A stretch of 64,000 nucleotides of DNA from Kitasatospora sp. MAP12-44 (GCF_029892095.1 NZ_JARZAE010000004.1:2170001-2234000), one strand, 5' to 3'; shown: positions 8,449-16,940, counted from the first letter of the stretch. A program made the numbers and translations. The notes: a model not told the origin generated them from the letters alone.

Positions 8449-8599
8449 GTCGTTCTCCTACCGCTCGTTCTGGCAAACGAGTGACACCCGCGCCGGTCAC
8501 CCCAGCGCGCAGAACTTCACAACCCGGGCAAGGCTGGACACCGGGAGCCGATCCAGGTTCAATGGCCAGCAGAAGTTTGAACGCCGTTCTAACTCTCGT

Positions 8600-8632
8600 C
8601 CCCCTCCCCCTCTCCCTCTCCCCGGCTAGCGC
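8600..8632 (+). repeat. Polypyrimidine tract upstream of the urease genes
   Basis: A C/T-only stretch made of CCCCCT and CCCTCT-like units lies 15-45 bases before the GTG of the urease gamma-beta gene, in the place of an untranslated leader. No function can be assigned. Confidence 0.4.
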
Positions 8633-8644
8633 GAGCGAGGCACC

Positions 8645-9355
8645 GTGCGACTCACCCCCACCGAACGGGATCGGCTGCTGATCTTCACAGCCGCCGAGCT
8701 GGCCCGCGCCCGCCGCGCCCGGGGCGTTCGACTCAACGTCCCCGAGGCCACCGCGCTGATCGCGGACACCGTCTGCGAGGCCGCCCGCGACGGGCGCCGC
8801 CTGGCCGAGGCCATCGAGGCCGGGCGCAGCGTGCTGAGCGCGGAGGATGTGCTGCCGGGGGTGGCGGATGTGGTGACCGTGATCCAGGTGGAGGCGGTCT
8901 TCGACGACGGCACCCGCCTTGCGGTGGTCAACGACCCGTTCCGGGGCGGCGGTTCGCTGGGCGACGGCGGCCCCGGCGCGGCGCTGCCCGGCGACGGCGC
9001 GGGCTACGACCCGACCGAGGAGACGGTGGTGCTGTCCGTGCACAACACCTCATCGGTGCCGATCTCGGTCACCTCGCACTTCCACTTCTTCGAGTCCAAC
9101 CCCCGGCTGGCCTTCGACCGTTCGGCGGCCTACGGCACCCGGCTGGCCGTCCCGGCCGGCTCCTCGGTGCGCTTCGACCCCGGCGCGGTGGTCGAGGTCG
9201 GCCTGGTGCCGATCGGCGGCGACCGCATCGCCATCGGCTTCGCCGGCCTGGTCGACGGCCCCCTCGACGCACCCGGCGCCCGCGAGGCCGCCCTCGCCAA
9301 GGCCCGCGCCACCGGCTACCTGACCAGCTTCGACAACCCGGAGGTCGCGGAATGA
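8645..9355 (+). CDS. ureAB: Urease gamma-beta subunit fusion
   Basis: 236 aa. Residues 1-100 match urease gamma (MRLTPTERDRLLIFTAAELAR and EDVLPGVADVVTVIQVEAVF). Residues about 125-225 match urease beta (SVTSHFHFFESNPRLAFDR, RLAVPAGSSVRFDPG). The two halves are joined through a Gly-rich linker. Together with UreC this forms the apo-urease for urea hydrolysis in the cytoplasm. GTG at 8645 starts the conserved gamma N-terminus. Its stop overlaps the ureC start (ATGA at 9352), so the two are translationally coupled. No ureDEFG genes are in the window. Confidence 0.93.
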   Translation: MRLTPTERDRLLIFTAAELARARRARGVRLNVPEATALIADTVCEAARDGRRLAEAIEAGRSVLSAEDVLPGVADVVTVIQVEAVFDDGTRLAVVNDPFRGGGSLGDGGPGAALPGDGAGYDPTEETVVLSVHNTSSVPISVTSHFHFFESNPRLAFDRSAAYGTRLAVPAGSSVRFDPGAVVEVGLVPIGGDRIAIGFAGLVDGPLDAPGAREAALAKARATGYLTSFDNPEVAE

Positions 9356-11076
9356 CCGCCATCAGCCCGCACGACTACATCTCGGTCCACGGTCCGCGCA
9401 CCGGCGACCGGGTGCGGCTGGGCGACTCCGGCCTGATCGTCCGCGTCGAGTCCGACTCCCAGGCACCCGGCGACGAGTTCCTCGCCGGCTTCGGCAAGAC
9501 CGCCCGCGACGGCATGGCCCTCAAAGCCGCCGCCGTCCGCGACACCTGCGACGTCGTGATCAGCAACGTCCTGGTCATCGACGCGGTCCAGGGCATCCGC
9601 AAGACCTCGATCGGCCTGATCGACGGCCGGATCGCCTCCATCGGCCGCGCTGGCAACCCCGACACCCTCTCCGGCGTCGACGTGGTCGTCGGCACCGGCA
9701 CCACCATCGTCTCCGGCGAAGGCATGATCGCCACCGCCGGCTCCATCGACACCCACGTCCACCTGCTCTCCCCCCGCATCATGGAAGCCTCCCTGGCCGC
9801 CGGCGTCACCACCATCATCGGCCAGGAATTCGGCCCCGTCTGGGGCGTCGGCGTCAACTCCCCCTGGGCACTGCGCCACGCCTTCAACGCCTTCGACGCC
9901 TGGCCCGTCAACATCGGCTTCCTCGGTCGCGGTTCCTCCTCCGACCCCGCGCCCCTGATCGAAGCACTCACCGAAGGCGGCGCCAGCGGCTTCAAGGTGC
10001 ACGAGGACATGGGCGCCCACACCCGCGCCCTGGACACCGCGCTGCGGGTGGCCGAGCAGTACGACGTCCAAGTCGCCCTGCACACCGACGGGTTGAACGA
10101 GTGCCTGTCAGTCGAGGACACCCTCGCGGTGCTGGAGGGCCGCACCATCCACGCCTTCCACATCGAAGGCTGCGGCGGCGGACACGTCCCCAACGTGCTC
10201 AAGATGGCCGGCGTCGCCAACGTCATCGGCTCCTCCACCAACCCCACCCTCCCCTTCGGCCGCGACGCCCTCGCCGAGGCCTCCGGCATGATCGTCTCCG
10301 CCCACGACCTCAAGCTCGACCTGCCCGGCGACGCGGCGATGGCCCGCGACCGGATCCGGGCCGGCACGATGGGCGCCGAAGGCGTGCTGCACGACCTCGG
10401 CATGATCGGCATCACCTCCTCCGACGCCCAGGGCATGGGCCGAGCAGGCGAAACCGTCCGCCGCACCTTCGCCATGGCCGGCAAGATGAAAGCCGAACTC
10501 GGCCCCCTGGACGGCACCGGCTCCTACGGCACCATCGAGAGCGGTGACGACAACGAGCGAGTGCTGCGCTACATCGCCAAGCTCACCATCAACCCCGCCA
10601 TCGCCCACGGACTCGCCCACGAGGTCGGCTCCATCGAGGTCGGCAAACTCGCCGACATCGTGCTCTGGCGCCCCGACCACTTCGGCGCCAAACCGCAGCT
10701 GGTCCTGAAGGCCGGCTTCCCCGCGTACGGCGTCACCGGCGACCCCAACGCCTCCACCGACCGCTGCGAACCCCTGGTCCTCGGCCCGCAGTTCGGCGCC
10801 CACGGCGCTACGGCCGCCGACATCTCGGTCGCCTTCGTCTCCCAAGCTGCGGCCGATGCCTCGTACTTGGACCAGATGGCCGACCAACTCCCCACCCGGC
10901 GACGGCGCGTGGGCGTCCGCAACACCCGCGGCATCGGCCCGCGCGACATGGTGCGCAACGCCCGCACCGGCGAGGTGAAGGTCGAGGCAGCCACCGGCCT
11001 GGTCTCGCTGGACGGTTCGCCGATCCGCTCCGAGCCCGCCGAGAGCGTCTCTCTCAGCCGCCTCTACTTCCTCTGA
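9352..11076 (+). CDS. ureC: Urease alpha subunit, variant without the flap cysteine
   Basis: 574 aa, the catalytic subunit length. Nickel ligands are all present: His135 and His137 (DTHVH), Lys215 (GFKVHED, the carbamylated lysine) with His217, His244 (VALHTD), His270 (HAFHIEG) and Asp358 (TSSDAQ). The catalytic flap is VSAHDL, giving Ala317 where usual ureases have Cys, while the catalytic His318 and Arg334 remain. Several neighbours differ from classical ureases (for example GQEFGPVWG after the HxH motif). It is followed after 30 bp by agmatine deiminase. It may be a true but divergent urease or a urease-like hydrolase for another amide or guanidine compound. Confidence 0.9.
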   Translation: MTAISPHDYISVHGPRTGDRVRLGDSGLIVRVESDSQAPGDEFLAGFGKTARDGMALKAAAVRDTCDVVISNVLVIDAVQGIRKTSIGLIDGRIASIGRAGNPDTLSGVDVVVGTGTTIVSGEGMIATAGSIDTHVHLLSPRIMEASLAAGVTTIIGQEFGPVWGVGVNSPWALRHAFNAFDAWPVNIGFLGRGSSSDPAPLIEALTEGGASGFKVHEDMGAHTRALDTALRVAEQYDVQVALHTDGLNECLSVEDTLAVLEGRTIHAFHIEGCGGGHVPNVLKMAGVANVIGSSTNPTLPFGRDALAEASGMIVSAHDLKLDLPGDAAMARDRIRAGTMGAEGVLHDLGMIGITSSDAQGMGRAGETVRRTFAMAGKMKAELGPLDGTGSYGTIESGDDNERVLRYIAKLTINPAIAHGLAHEVGSIEVGKLADIVLWRPDHFGAKPQLVLKAGFPAYGVTGDPNASTDRCEPLVLGPQFGAHGATAADISVAFVSQAAADASYLDQMADQLPTRRRRVGVRNTRGIGPRDMVRNARTGEVKVEAATGLVSLDGSPIRSEPAESVSLSRLYFL

Positions 11077-11106
11077 ACCCACCCTCGCCCCTTAGGACTT
11101 ATCGCC

Positions 11107-12150
11107 ATGACCACCCCCGCTTCGCTCGGCTACTCGATGCCCGCCGAATGGCACCCGCACGAGCGCACCTGGATGGCCTTCCCGACCAACAACCAGACCT
11201 TCGACACAGCTGATCAGCTGCACGCCGCCCGGCTCGCCTGGGCGAAGGTGGCCAACACCATCGTCCGCTACGAGCCGGTGACGATGATCGTCAACCTCGG
11301 CGAGTCCGACACCGTGCGCGGCTACGTCTCGGCCGAGGTCGAGCTGGTCGAGCGCCCGCTGGACGACGCCTGGATGCGCGACATCGGCCCCACCTTCCTC
11401 ACCGGCCCTGACGGCCGACTCGCCGCCGCCGACTGGGTGTTCAACGGCTGGGGCGCGCAGTCCTGGGCCAGCTGGGAGAACGACCAGCACATCGCCGAGG
11501 CCATCACCAGCCTCACCGGCGTGCAGCGCTTCGCCTCCCGGCTGATCAACGAGGGCGGCGGCATCCACGTCGACGGCGAGGGCACGGTCCTGGTCACCGA
11601 GACCGTCCAGCTGGGCGAGGGCCGCAACGCCGACTGGACGAAGGAGCAGGTCGAGGCCGAGCTGCACGCCCACCTCGGCACCACCAAGGCCATCTGGCTG
11701 CCGCGCGGACTCACCCGCGACTACGACGAGTTCGGCACCCGCGGCCACATCGACATCGTCGCCTCCTTCGTCCGCCCCGGCGTCGTCCTGGCCCACGTCC
11801 AGCCCGACCCGGCCCACCCCGACCACACGGTCTGCCAGGAACTGGTGGCCCTGCTGCGCGCCTCCACCGACGCGGCCGGCCGCCACCTCGAGGTCATCGA
11901 GGTCCCCGCCCCCACCGTCCTGCACGACGAGGACGGCGAGCCGGTCGACTACTCCTACATCAACCACTATGTCGCCAACGGCGCCGTCATCCTCTGCGCC
12001 TTCAACGATCCCCGCGACAAGGAGGCCGCCGCCATCCTCGGCAAGGCCTTCCCCGACCGCACCATCGAACTCGTCGACGCCCGCGAGATCTTCGCCAACG
12101 GCGGCGGCATCCACTGCATCACCCAGCAGCAGCCGAGGCCGAAGCTCTGA
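11107..12150 (+). CDS. aguA: Agmatine deiminase family protein
   Basis: 347 aa, full family length. Agmatine deiminases (guanidino-group hydrolases, pentein fold) convert agmatine to N-carbamoylputrescine and ammonia. Visible catalytic features: DDAWMRDIGP (Asp92), INEGGGIHVD (Glu149), RGHIDIV (His214, Asp216) and the nucleophile Cys337 in NGGGIHCITQQQP. It lies 30 bp after ureC on the same strand and probably shares its transcript, suggesting a nitrogen-release pathway from polyamine or guanidino compounds. The substrate assignment within the peptidyl-arginine deiminase superfamily is by motif only. A long stem-loop follows. Confidence 0.92.
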   Translation: MTTPASLGYSMPAEWHPHERTWMAFPTNNQTFDTADQLHAARLAWAKVANTIVRYEPVTMIVNLGESDTVRGYVSAEVELVERPLDDAWMRDIGPTFLTGPDGRLAAADWVFNGWGAQSWASWENDQHIAEAITSLTGVQRFASRLINEGGGIHVDGEGTVLVTETVQLGEGRNADWTKEQVEAELHAHLGTTKAIWLPRGLTRDYDEFGTRGHIDIVASFVRPGVVLAHVQPDPAHPDHTVCQELVALLRASTDAAGRHLEVIEVPAPTVLHDEDGEPVDYSYINHYVANGAVILCAFNDPRDKEAAAILGKAFPDRTIELVDAREIFANGGGIHCITQQQPRPKL

Positions 12151-12176
12151 GCTGAGCTCCTGCGACGTCAGCGGCC

Positions 12177-12227
12177 CGGGGCCGTCATCCACCGTCACCC
12201 TCTCAGTGACGGCGGATGACGGCCCCG
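12177..12227. terminator. Long stem-loop between convergent agmatine deiminase and terpene synthase genes
   Basis: A 22-bp stem with one mismatch: the left arm begins CGGGGCCGTCATCC (12177-12190) and the right arm ends GGATGACGGCCCCG (12214-12227). The terpene synthase stop (TCA at 12203-12205) lies in the loop, so the right arm is the last seven codons of that gene. Likely acts for both strands. Confidence 0.8.
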
Positions 12228-13135
12228 GCCGGCGCGTATCGGGAGCTGACGGAGGTCCACTCACGCAGCGCATGCCGGAACGAGTCGAGGTGCAGCGCGA
12301 ACCGGGCGGTGTCCTCCAGCAAGCCGTCCCGCGCCGCCGACGGGCGCGCCTCGTCGGCGTACTCCCGCAACGCGCAGCGCAGCCACCAGAACCGGCGCTC
12401 CTCGGCGTGCAGTTGCTCGCGTACTTTCTCCCGGGCGACGGTGGGTGGCAGGCCCTCGCTGCGGGCCAGCGCGTCCAGCGCGGTGAACCTGTCCCCCGCG
12501 TCGGCCGCCAGGTCGTTGGCCAGATACCCACACGCCGAGAACGCCGCCAACAGCGACTGCACCAGCGGACTCTCCCAGTCCAGCGTGACCACCTGCTGCG
12601 CCAACTCCGTCCACATCGCCGCCAGCACCATCCCGCCATCAGGCGGCCGGATCGTCATGTACTCGCGCAGCGTTGGCGTCCGACCCGGCTGCGCGAAATC
12701 AACCAACTTCCCGTGCGCCGCCTCGATCCAAGCGACCATATGGCCCTGGTACCGGTCCCACCAGTCCCCCGGCATCACCTCCCGAGTCCGCTCCACCAGA
12801 TCGGCAAGCGCCCACACAACGGGATGATCGCCCGCATCGACCGGCACACACTCCCCTACCGTGTCGACCAGCCGCCCGACGAACCCGCCCACCTCCAGCG
12901 GCGCCGCCTCCCGCAACTCACTGTCCAACACGTCATCCAGCCGCCACGTCAACAACGCCCACTCCACGGCCAGTTGCAGCGGCGCTCCCGACGCGCCCGG
13001 CCACGCCCGCAGGCACAGCCCGACATACCCGTGCCCGAGATAGCCGTCCGGCTCCGGATGAAGCCCGTGCTCCACCATCCAAGTCCGCGCCCCCACATAC
13101 ACATCCGTGTGCCGCCGATCGGTAAGGATCCCCAT
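12203..13135 (-). CDS. Class I terpene synthase family protein
   Basis: 310 aa, slightly short for a bacterial terpene cyclase. It has the Asp-rich motif DDVLD at 67-71, pyrophosphate-sensor Arg163 with an Asp-Gly effector pair (IRPPDGG), an NSE-like segment ANDLAADAGD at 206-215, and the C-terminal RY pair at 299-300. These are placed as in bacterial sesqui- or diterpene synthases that cyclise prenyl diphosphates with Mg2+. The triad reads Asn207, Ala211, Asp215 instead of Asn, Ser/Thr, Glu, so metal binding may be altered. Product unknown. ATG at 13135 overlaps the stop of the upstream small gene (TGATG) and has GGAGG upstream. There are no prenyltransferase or P450 genes beside it. Confidence 0.8.
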   Translation of the reverse strand: MGILTDRRHTDVYVGARTWMVEHGLHPEPDGYLGHGYVGLCLRAWPGASGAPLQLAVEWALLTWRLDDVLDSELREAAPLEVGGFVGRLVDTVGECVPVDAGDHPVVWALADLVERTREVMPGDWWDRYQGHMVAWIEAAHGKLVDFAQPGRTPTLREYMTIRPPDGGMVLAAMWTELAQQVVTLDWESPLVQSLLAAFSACGYLANDLAADAGDRFTALDALARSEGLPPTVAREKVREQLHAEERRFWWLRCALREYADEARPSAARDGLLEDTARFALHLDSFRHALREWTSVSSRYAPAGAVIRRH

Positions 13136-13371
13136 CAGGACCCCTCCCTGACGCGGGCGGAGTGACGAGCCTTCACGCACGGGGTGCAGCGCACGACCGT
13201 GGTGTCCTGCACGACGCCCGGCATCGCGCGGGTGGTGATGGTCTCGCCACGGTGCAGCGGGCCGTCGGCGGTGCCGCAGCCGATGCACGCGGTGCCGTCG
13301 AGCTGTGCGTCGCTGAAGAGCCTGGGGCCTTCGCCTACCTCATCGAACACGGGTTTTCCCCATCCAGACAT
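13135..13371 (-). CDS. Small CxxC protein in the terpene synthase operon
   Basis: 78 aa, not recognised as a named family. Two Cys pairs are visible, CIGCGT (about residue 29) and CTPCVK (about 62), so it probably folds as a small zinc ribbon. Its start region overlaps the end of the upstream gene by 32 bp and its stop overlaps the terpene synthase start, so the three genes are tightly coupled. No signal peptide. A role as a partner or regulator of the cyclase is only suggested by position. Confidence 0.7.
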   Translation of the reverse strand: MSGWGKPVFDEVGEGPRLFSDAQLDGTACIGCGTADGPLHRGETITTRAMPGVVQDTTVVRCTPCVKARHSARVREGS

Positions 13372-13783
13372 GCCCCGGCAGCAGGGCGGCGAGCAGGTGG
13401 CCAGAGACGGTGGAGAGGTCAGCGTCCCGAGCCAGAGGGGTGCCGCTGATCAACACGACGACCGGGGCGCCCGCTGCGACGAACGCGATCCACTCCCTGG
13501 CCGTCGGCATCCGAAGATCAACATCCGAGGCCGGGATGACCAGCACGACGCCGTCGTCGTCGGCGCACCTCAGAGCCGGCGCCAACTCGGGCATGGCGCG
13601 GTCCGGTGTCGCCAGGCCCAGAGATCTGGCGATGACCTCCAACTCGGCCGCAGCACCACGCGGGTGCGCGATCAGCAGGAAGGCGACGAGTCCTTCGGGG
13701 GTTGAGTCGATCCACGTCCACGCGGACAATTCCGCGAGGAACTCGACGCTCAGGGCTAACGGGTACTCGGCTGCCGTCACCAT
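13340..13783 (-). CDS. Hypothetical protein (possibly DUF5949-like) with an early TTA codon
   Basis: 147 aa, alternating hydrophobic strands and helices (TPEGLVAFLLIAHPRGAAAE, DDDGVVLVIPASDVD, GAPVVVLISG) that suggest a compact alpha/beta cytoplasmic protein. It loosely resembles the DUF5949 proteins of Streptomyces, but I am not sure. ATG at 13783 has AAGGAGAGG upstream. Codon 9 (13759-13757) is TTA, so translation should depend on the bldA tRNA. As the first gene of the operon that ends with the terpene synthase, this could make the whole unit development-dependent. Confidence 0.7.
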   Translation of the reverse strand: MVTAAEYPLALSVEFLAELSAWTWIDSTPEGLVAFLLIAHPRGAAAELEVIARSLGLATPDRAMPELAPALRCADDDGVVLVIPASDVDLRMPTAREWIAFVAAGAPVVVLISGTPLARDADLSTVSGHLLAALLPGHVWMGKTRVR

Positions 13784-13915
13784 CTGCCTCTCCTTGCAAC
13801 GGAGGTCTACCATCACAACCAGGCAACACCCTGTGACTGCTTGTGGTCATCGGCGTAAGGGGTGGCACAGGGTGGCACTTCAGCCTCGGCTGACGCGGAG
13901 GGGTAGGTAGGAGAC

Positions 13916-15262
13916 ATGAAGGAGCCGAACACCTCACTCGCCGACTGGCTGGAGCGGTCAGGGCTGAGTCGCCGCGAACTCGCACGCCAGATCAAAGCGG
14001 CAGCTCAGGACGCCGGCCATCCGCAGATCTCGCCGGACGCGACCACCGTGCGCCGGTGGCTGGAGGGCAAGCAGCCCAGGCGGCCGGTCCCCGGGATCCT
14101 CGCCGACGTCATCTCGGCCGCCGTCGGATACCGGGTCACAACGGTCGAACTCGGTCTCGGTGCGAGTCCGGCAGAGGACCGCTCGCTCCTTTACTCCCGC
14201 AGCTACGCGGTTACCGTGGAAACCGTCGCTGACCTGGGGAGAGCTGACGTGGATCGCAGGAAGTTCCTTGCCGCTGCACCGTTCGCCGCCGTCGCCGCCA
14301 TCGGACCCTCCCGGGACTGGCTGCTGAGCACCCTGGACCAGCAGCCCGACGTGGGCCCCCGGGTTCGACTGGAGGACGTCACTGCGGTGCGCAACATGTT
14401 CTCCGAGTTCCAGCGGATGGACATCTTCCAGGGCGGTGGAAGCGGACGCCTGCTCCTCGCCGCGTACCTGAACATCCACGTCTACCCGCTGCTCCGACGA
14501 GCCGGATCCGATGAGGTCCGCCGCGCGCTGTGCGAGGCCGCAGCCGAGCAGACCTACCTCCTTGGGTGGATGGCATACGACAACGGCGAGCACGGCACAG
14601 CCCAGCGATACCTGATCCAGTCACTACGGCTCGCCGAGGAGTCGAGGAACACGCCGCTCGGTGCACACGTTCTCGCCGGCATGGCGGACCAGGCCACCTT
14701 GCTGGGGCACCCCGAAGAAGGACTGCGACTCGTTCAGGCCGGTAGGCACGGTCTGCGAGGCGGCTCGGACGCCTGCCTCGCAGACCTGTGGGCCCTGGAG
14801 GGCCGGGCGCTGGCCACGATGGGCGACAAGAAGGGGGCAGCGCTCGCGGTTGCACACTCCGACGCTGCCGCCAACAAGATCGACCACTCGGCGGAAGCAG
14901 AGTGGGCGCTCTTCATCGACCCGGCCTACCTGCACGGCGAGCACGCGGTGACCTTCAGGGACAGCGGTGACACGGCCGCCGCGCAGGAGCACGCCCGTCT
15001 AAGCATCGACCACGCCCGCATGCAGAAGCGCGCGCGCCGCGGCGCGATGTCCCAGGCCGCGTTGGCGAGCGCGCACCTGCAGCAGCGCGATCTGGACGCT
15101 GCCTACGCGGCCGGCCTGCGGACACTCTCGCTCACCCGTCAGGTCAAGTCGTCGCGCGCGGTCGAAGCCGTCGCCGATCTCCAGCGACGCATGCAGCCCT
15201 TCGGGGCGCACAGGCTCGTGGCTGACTTCTCCGAGCGAGCGCGGCCGCTACTGGCGGTGTGA
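13916..15262 (+). CDS. XRE-type HTH regulator with C-terminal TPR-like region
   Basis: 448 aa. The N-terminal 70 residues form a helix-turn-helix (LADWLERSGLSRRELARQI and ATTVRRWLEGKQPRRP). The rest is helical repeats typical of the actinomycete XRE-TPR regulators (for example AEQTYLLGWMAYDNGEHGTAQRYLIQSLRLAEE). An odd Tat-like segment DRRKFLAAAPFAAVAAIG lies near residue 116, seen in related regulators and probably not a real export signal. It is divergent from the three-gene terpene synthase operon, with 132 bp between the starts, so it is the best candidate for its regulator. ATG at 13916 has TAGGAG upstream. Confidence 0.85.
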   Translation: MKEPNTSLADWLERSGLSRRELARQIKAAAQDAGHPQISPDATTVRRWLEGKQPRRPVPGILADVISAAVGYRVTTVELGLGASPAEDRSLLYSRSYAVTVETVADLGRADVDRRKFLAAAPFAAVAAIGPSRDWLLSTLDQQPDVGPRVRLEDVTAVRNMFSEFQRMDIFQGGGSGRLLLAAYLNIHVYPLLRRAGSDEVRRALCEAAAEQTYLLGWMAYDNGEHGTAQRYLIQSLRLAEESRNTPLGAHVLAGMADQATLLGHPEEGLRLVQAGRHGLRGGSDACLADLWALEGRALATMGDKKGAALAVAHSDAAANKIDHSAEAEWALFIDPAYLHGEHAVTFRDSGDTAAAQEHARLSIDHARMQKRARRGAMSQAALASAHLQQRDLDAAYAAGLRTLSLTRQVKSSRAVEAVADLQRRMQPFGAHRLVADFSERARPLLAV

Positions 15263-15289
15263 CCTGGGCAGAGCACCGACGGTGTCCGC

Positions 15290-15364
15290 TCAGAGGCGCG
15301 GGGCGAGGAGTTGAAGGAGACCGGTGACGGCAACGCCCGCGACGATCTCACGGCGGTCGATCAT
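15290..15364 (-). CDS. Possible 24-aa ORF downstream of the SnoaL-like gene
   Basis: 24 codons starting 8 nt after the SnoaL-like stop. The start MIDRREIVAGVAVTGLLQ resembles the Tat-like segment of the divergent XRE-TPR regulator (DRRKFLAAAPFAAV). It may be a truncated remnant of such a gene rather than a functional peptide. The ribosome site is weak (AAGG). Confidence 0.25.
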   Translation of the reverse strand: MIDRREIVAGVAVTGLLQLLAPRL

Positions 15365-15372
15365 GCCTTGGT

Positions 15373-15699
15373 TCAGCTGAGGAAGTCGACGCGGTCGATC
15401 AGGCCTTCGCGTACTCGGTAGGCCACCAGGACGCGGACCGGGTCGTCGGCCAGGCCGTGGGCGACTTCGTGGTCGACCACCCAGTCGCCTTCGCTGAGCC
15501 GCCCCACGATCTCCGCCCGGCAGCGGCCTTCGACGAACTGTCCGGCGTACCTGTCGCGCAGGGCTTGCCGGCCCTGCAGTTGGCTGCCGTCGGCCCGGTG
15601 GATCGTGATGTCCTCGGCATAGGTGGCGACGAAGGCGTCGATGTCGTGGCTGTTGTAGGCGGTGATCTGCTGCTCGACCACGTCACGCGGTTCGGTCAT
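15373..15699 (-). CDS. SnoaL/NTF2-like nuclear transport factor 2 family protein
   Basis: 108 aa, the size of a single NTF2-like cone domain. It opens with the typical helix VVEQQITAYNSHDIDAFVATYAEDI and has strands ITIHRADGSQLQGRQALRDRYA and a VVDHEVAHG segment. Such proteins are isomerases, hydrolases or ligand binders, and no catalytic residue can be assigned. ATG at 15699 has AAGGAAGG upstream at a slightly long spacing. It lies 57 bp after the M20 peptidase gene on the same strand, so the two may be co-transcribed. Confidence 0.85.
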   Translation of the reverse strand: MTEPRDVVEQQITAYNSHDIDAFVATYAEDITIHRADGSQLQGRQALRDRYAGQFVEGRCRAEIVGRLSEGDWVVDHEVAHGLADDPVRVLVAYRVREGLIDRVDFLS

Positions 15700-15755
15700 G
15701 TCTTGATCGTTCCTTCCTTGAGGTACTTGAGGTACGGGTTCAGGGTTCAGGGGGT

Positions 15756-16940
15756 TCAGGCCGCGAGGCGGCGGGTGGCGAGTTCGGCGTAGAGCGCGGC
15801 TCCGTCGGGGAGCACCGCGTCGTCGAACTCCGCGTAGGGCGAGTGGTTGAGCGGCAGGTTGTCGGGGTCGGTCCCCCTCGGGGCGGCGCCAAGCCATGCG
15901 AACGAGCCCGGGACGGCGTCGAGCACCCGGGAGAAGTCCTCCGCCCCGGTCATCGGGTTCGCCATCGTCTGGAAGCGCTCCTCGCCGAAGACCTCCCGGA
16001 CGGTGTCCGCCAGGAAGTCGGTCTCGGCCCCGTCGGTCACGGTCACCGGGTACCCGGGCACGTACTCGACCTCCGCCCGCAGGCCGTGAGCGGCCGCGAT
16101 GGCCCTGACCAACTCCACCGCGACATCGGCGACCTTGGACTGCGCCTCGGCGGAGAAGCTGCGCACGGTCGCCTCGAAGTAGGCGGTCTCGGGGATGATG
16201 TTGCGCTGGGTGCCGGCCTGGAGGAGCCCGACGGTGACCACCACCGGATCGAACACGTCGAAGCGGCGGGTCACCATGGTCTGCAGGGCGGTGACCATCT
16301 CGCAGGCCGCCGGGATGGGGTCCTTGGCCCGATGCGGTACCGAGCCGTGGCCACCCGCACCGTGGACGGTGACGTTCAGGGCATCGGAGGCGGCGAGGAT
16401 CGGCCCGCGCCGGGAGCTGAACTCCCCGTGCGGCATGGCCGACGCCACGTGCAGGGCGTAGGCGGCGACCGGGCGCCTGCCCGCCGCGTCCAGCACGCCC
16501 TCGGCCAGCATGGCGCCGGCGCCGTCGAAGCCTTCCTCGCCGGGCTGGAACATGAAGACCACGTCGCCGTGGAGTTGCTCCCGCCGTGCGGCCAGCAAGT
16601 GTGCCGCGCCCGCGAGCATGGCGGTGTGCAGATCGTGTCCGCAGGCGTGCATGGCGCCGTTGTCGGCGGCGAACGGCAGCGGAGCCTTCTCCACGACCGG
16701 CAGGCCGTCCATGTCGGCGCGCAGCAGCACCGCCGGCCCCGGTCGCCCGCCGCGCAGCACTGCGGTGACCGAGCTCAGGGCGGAGCCCTGGCTCACAGTC
16801 AGTGGCAGTCCGTCGAGGGCCTGCAGCACCCGCTCCTGGGTGCGCGGGAGTGCGAGGCCGAGCTCGGGGAACCGGTGGAGGTCGTGGCGAAGCCGGACCA
16901 GGTCCGGGGCCAGAGCGAGCGCGTCATCGTGCAGGGACAC
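15756..16940 (-). CDS. M20 family metallo-amidohydrolase
   Basis: 394 aa. M20D-type amidohydrolases cleave N-acyl or hippurate-type amides with two zinc/manganese ions. Visible: LRADMDGLPV, HACGHDLHTAMLAGAA (metal ligands near residue 100), FQPGEEG (catalytic Glu), the lid strand NVTVHGAGGHGSVPH, and the C-terminal MTGAEDF. The substrate (amino-acid amide, hippurate, auxin-like conjugate) is unknown. GTG at 16940 is chosen over the ATG at 16952 because GGAGG at 16946-16950 sits five bases before it. It is divergent from a double AsnC-type regulator, which probably controls it. Confidence 0.9.
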   Translation of the reverse strand: MSLHDDALALAPDLVRLRHDLHRFPELGLALPRTQERVLQALDGLPLTVSQGSALSSVTAVLRGGRPGPAVLLRADMDGLPVVEKAPLPFAADNGAMHACGHDLHTAMLAGAAHLLAARREQLHGDVVFMFQPGEEGFDGAGAMLAEGVLDAAGRRPVAAYALHVASAMPHGEFSSRRGPILAASDALNVTVHGAGGHGSVPHRAKDPIPAACEMVTALQTMVTRRFDVFDPVVVTVGLLQAGTQRNIIPETAYFEATVRSFSAEAQSKVADVAVELVRAIAAAHGLRAEVEYVPGYPVTVTDGAETDFLADTVREVFGEERFQTMANPMTGAEDFSRVLDAVPGSFAWLGAAPRGTDPDNLPLNHSPYAEFDDAVLPDGAALYAELATRRLAA

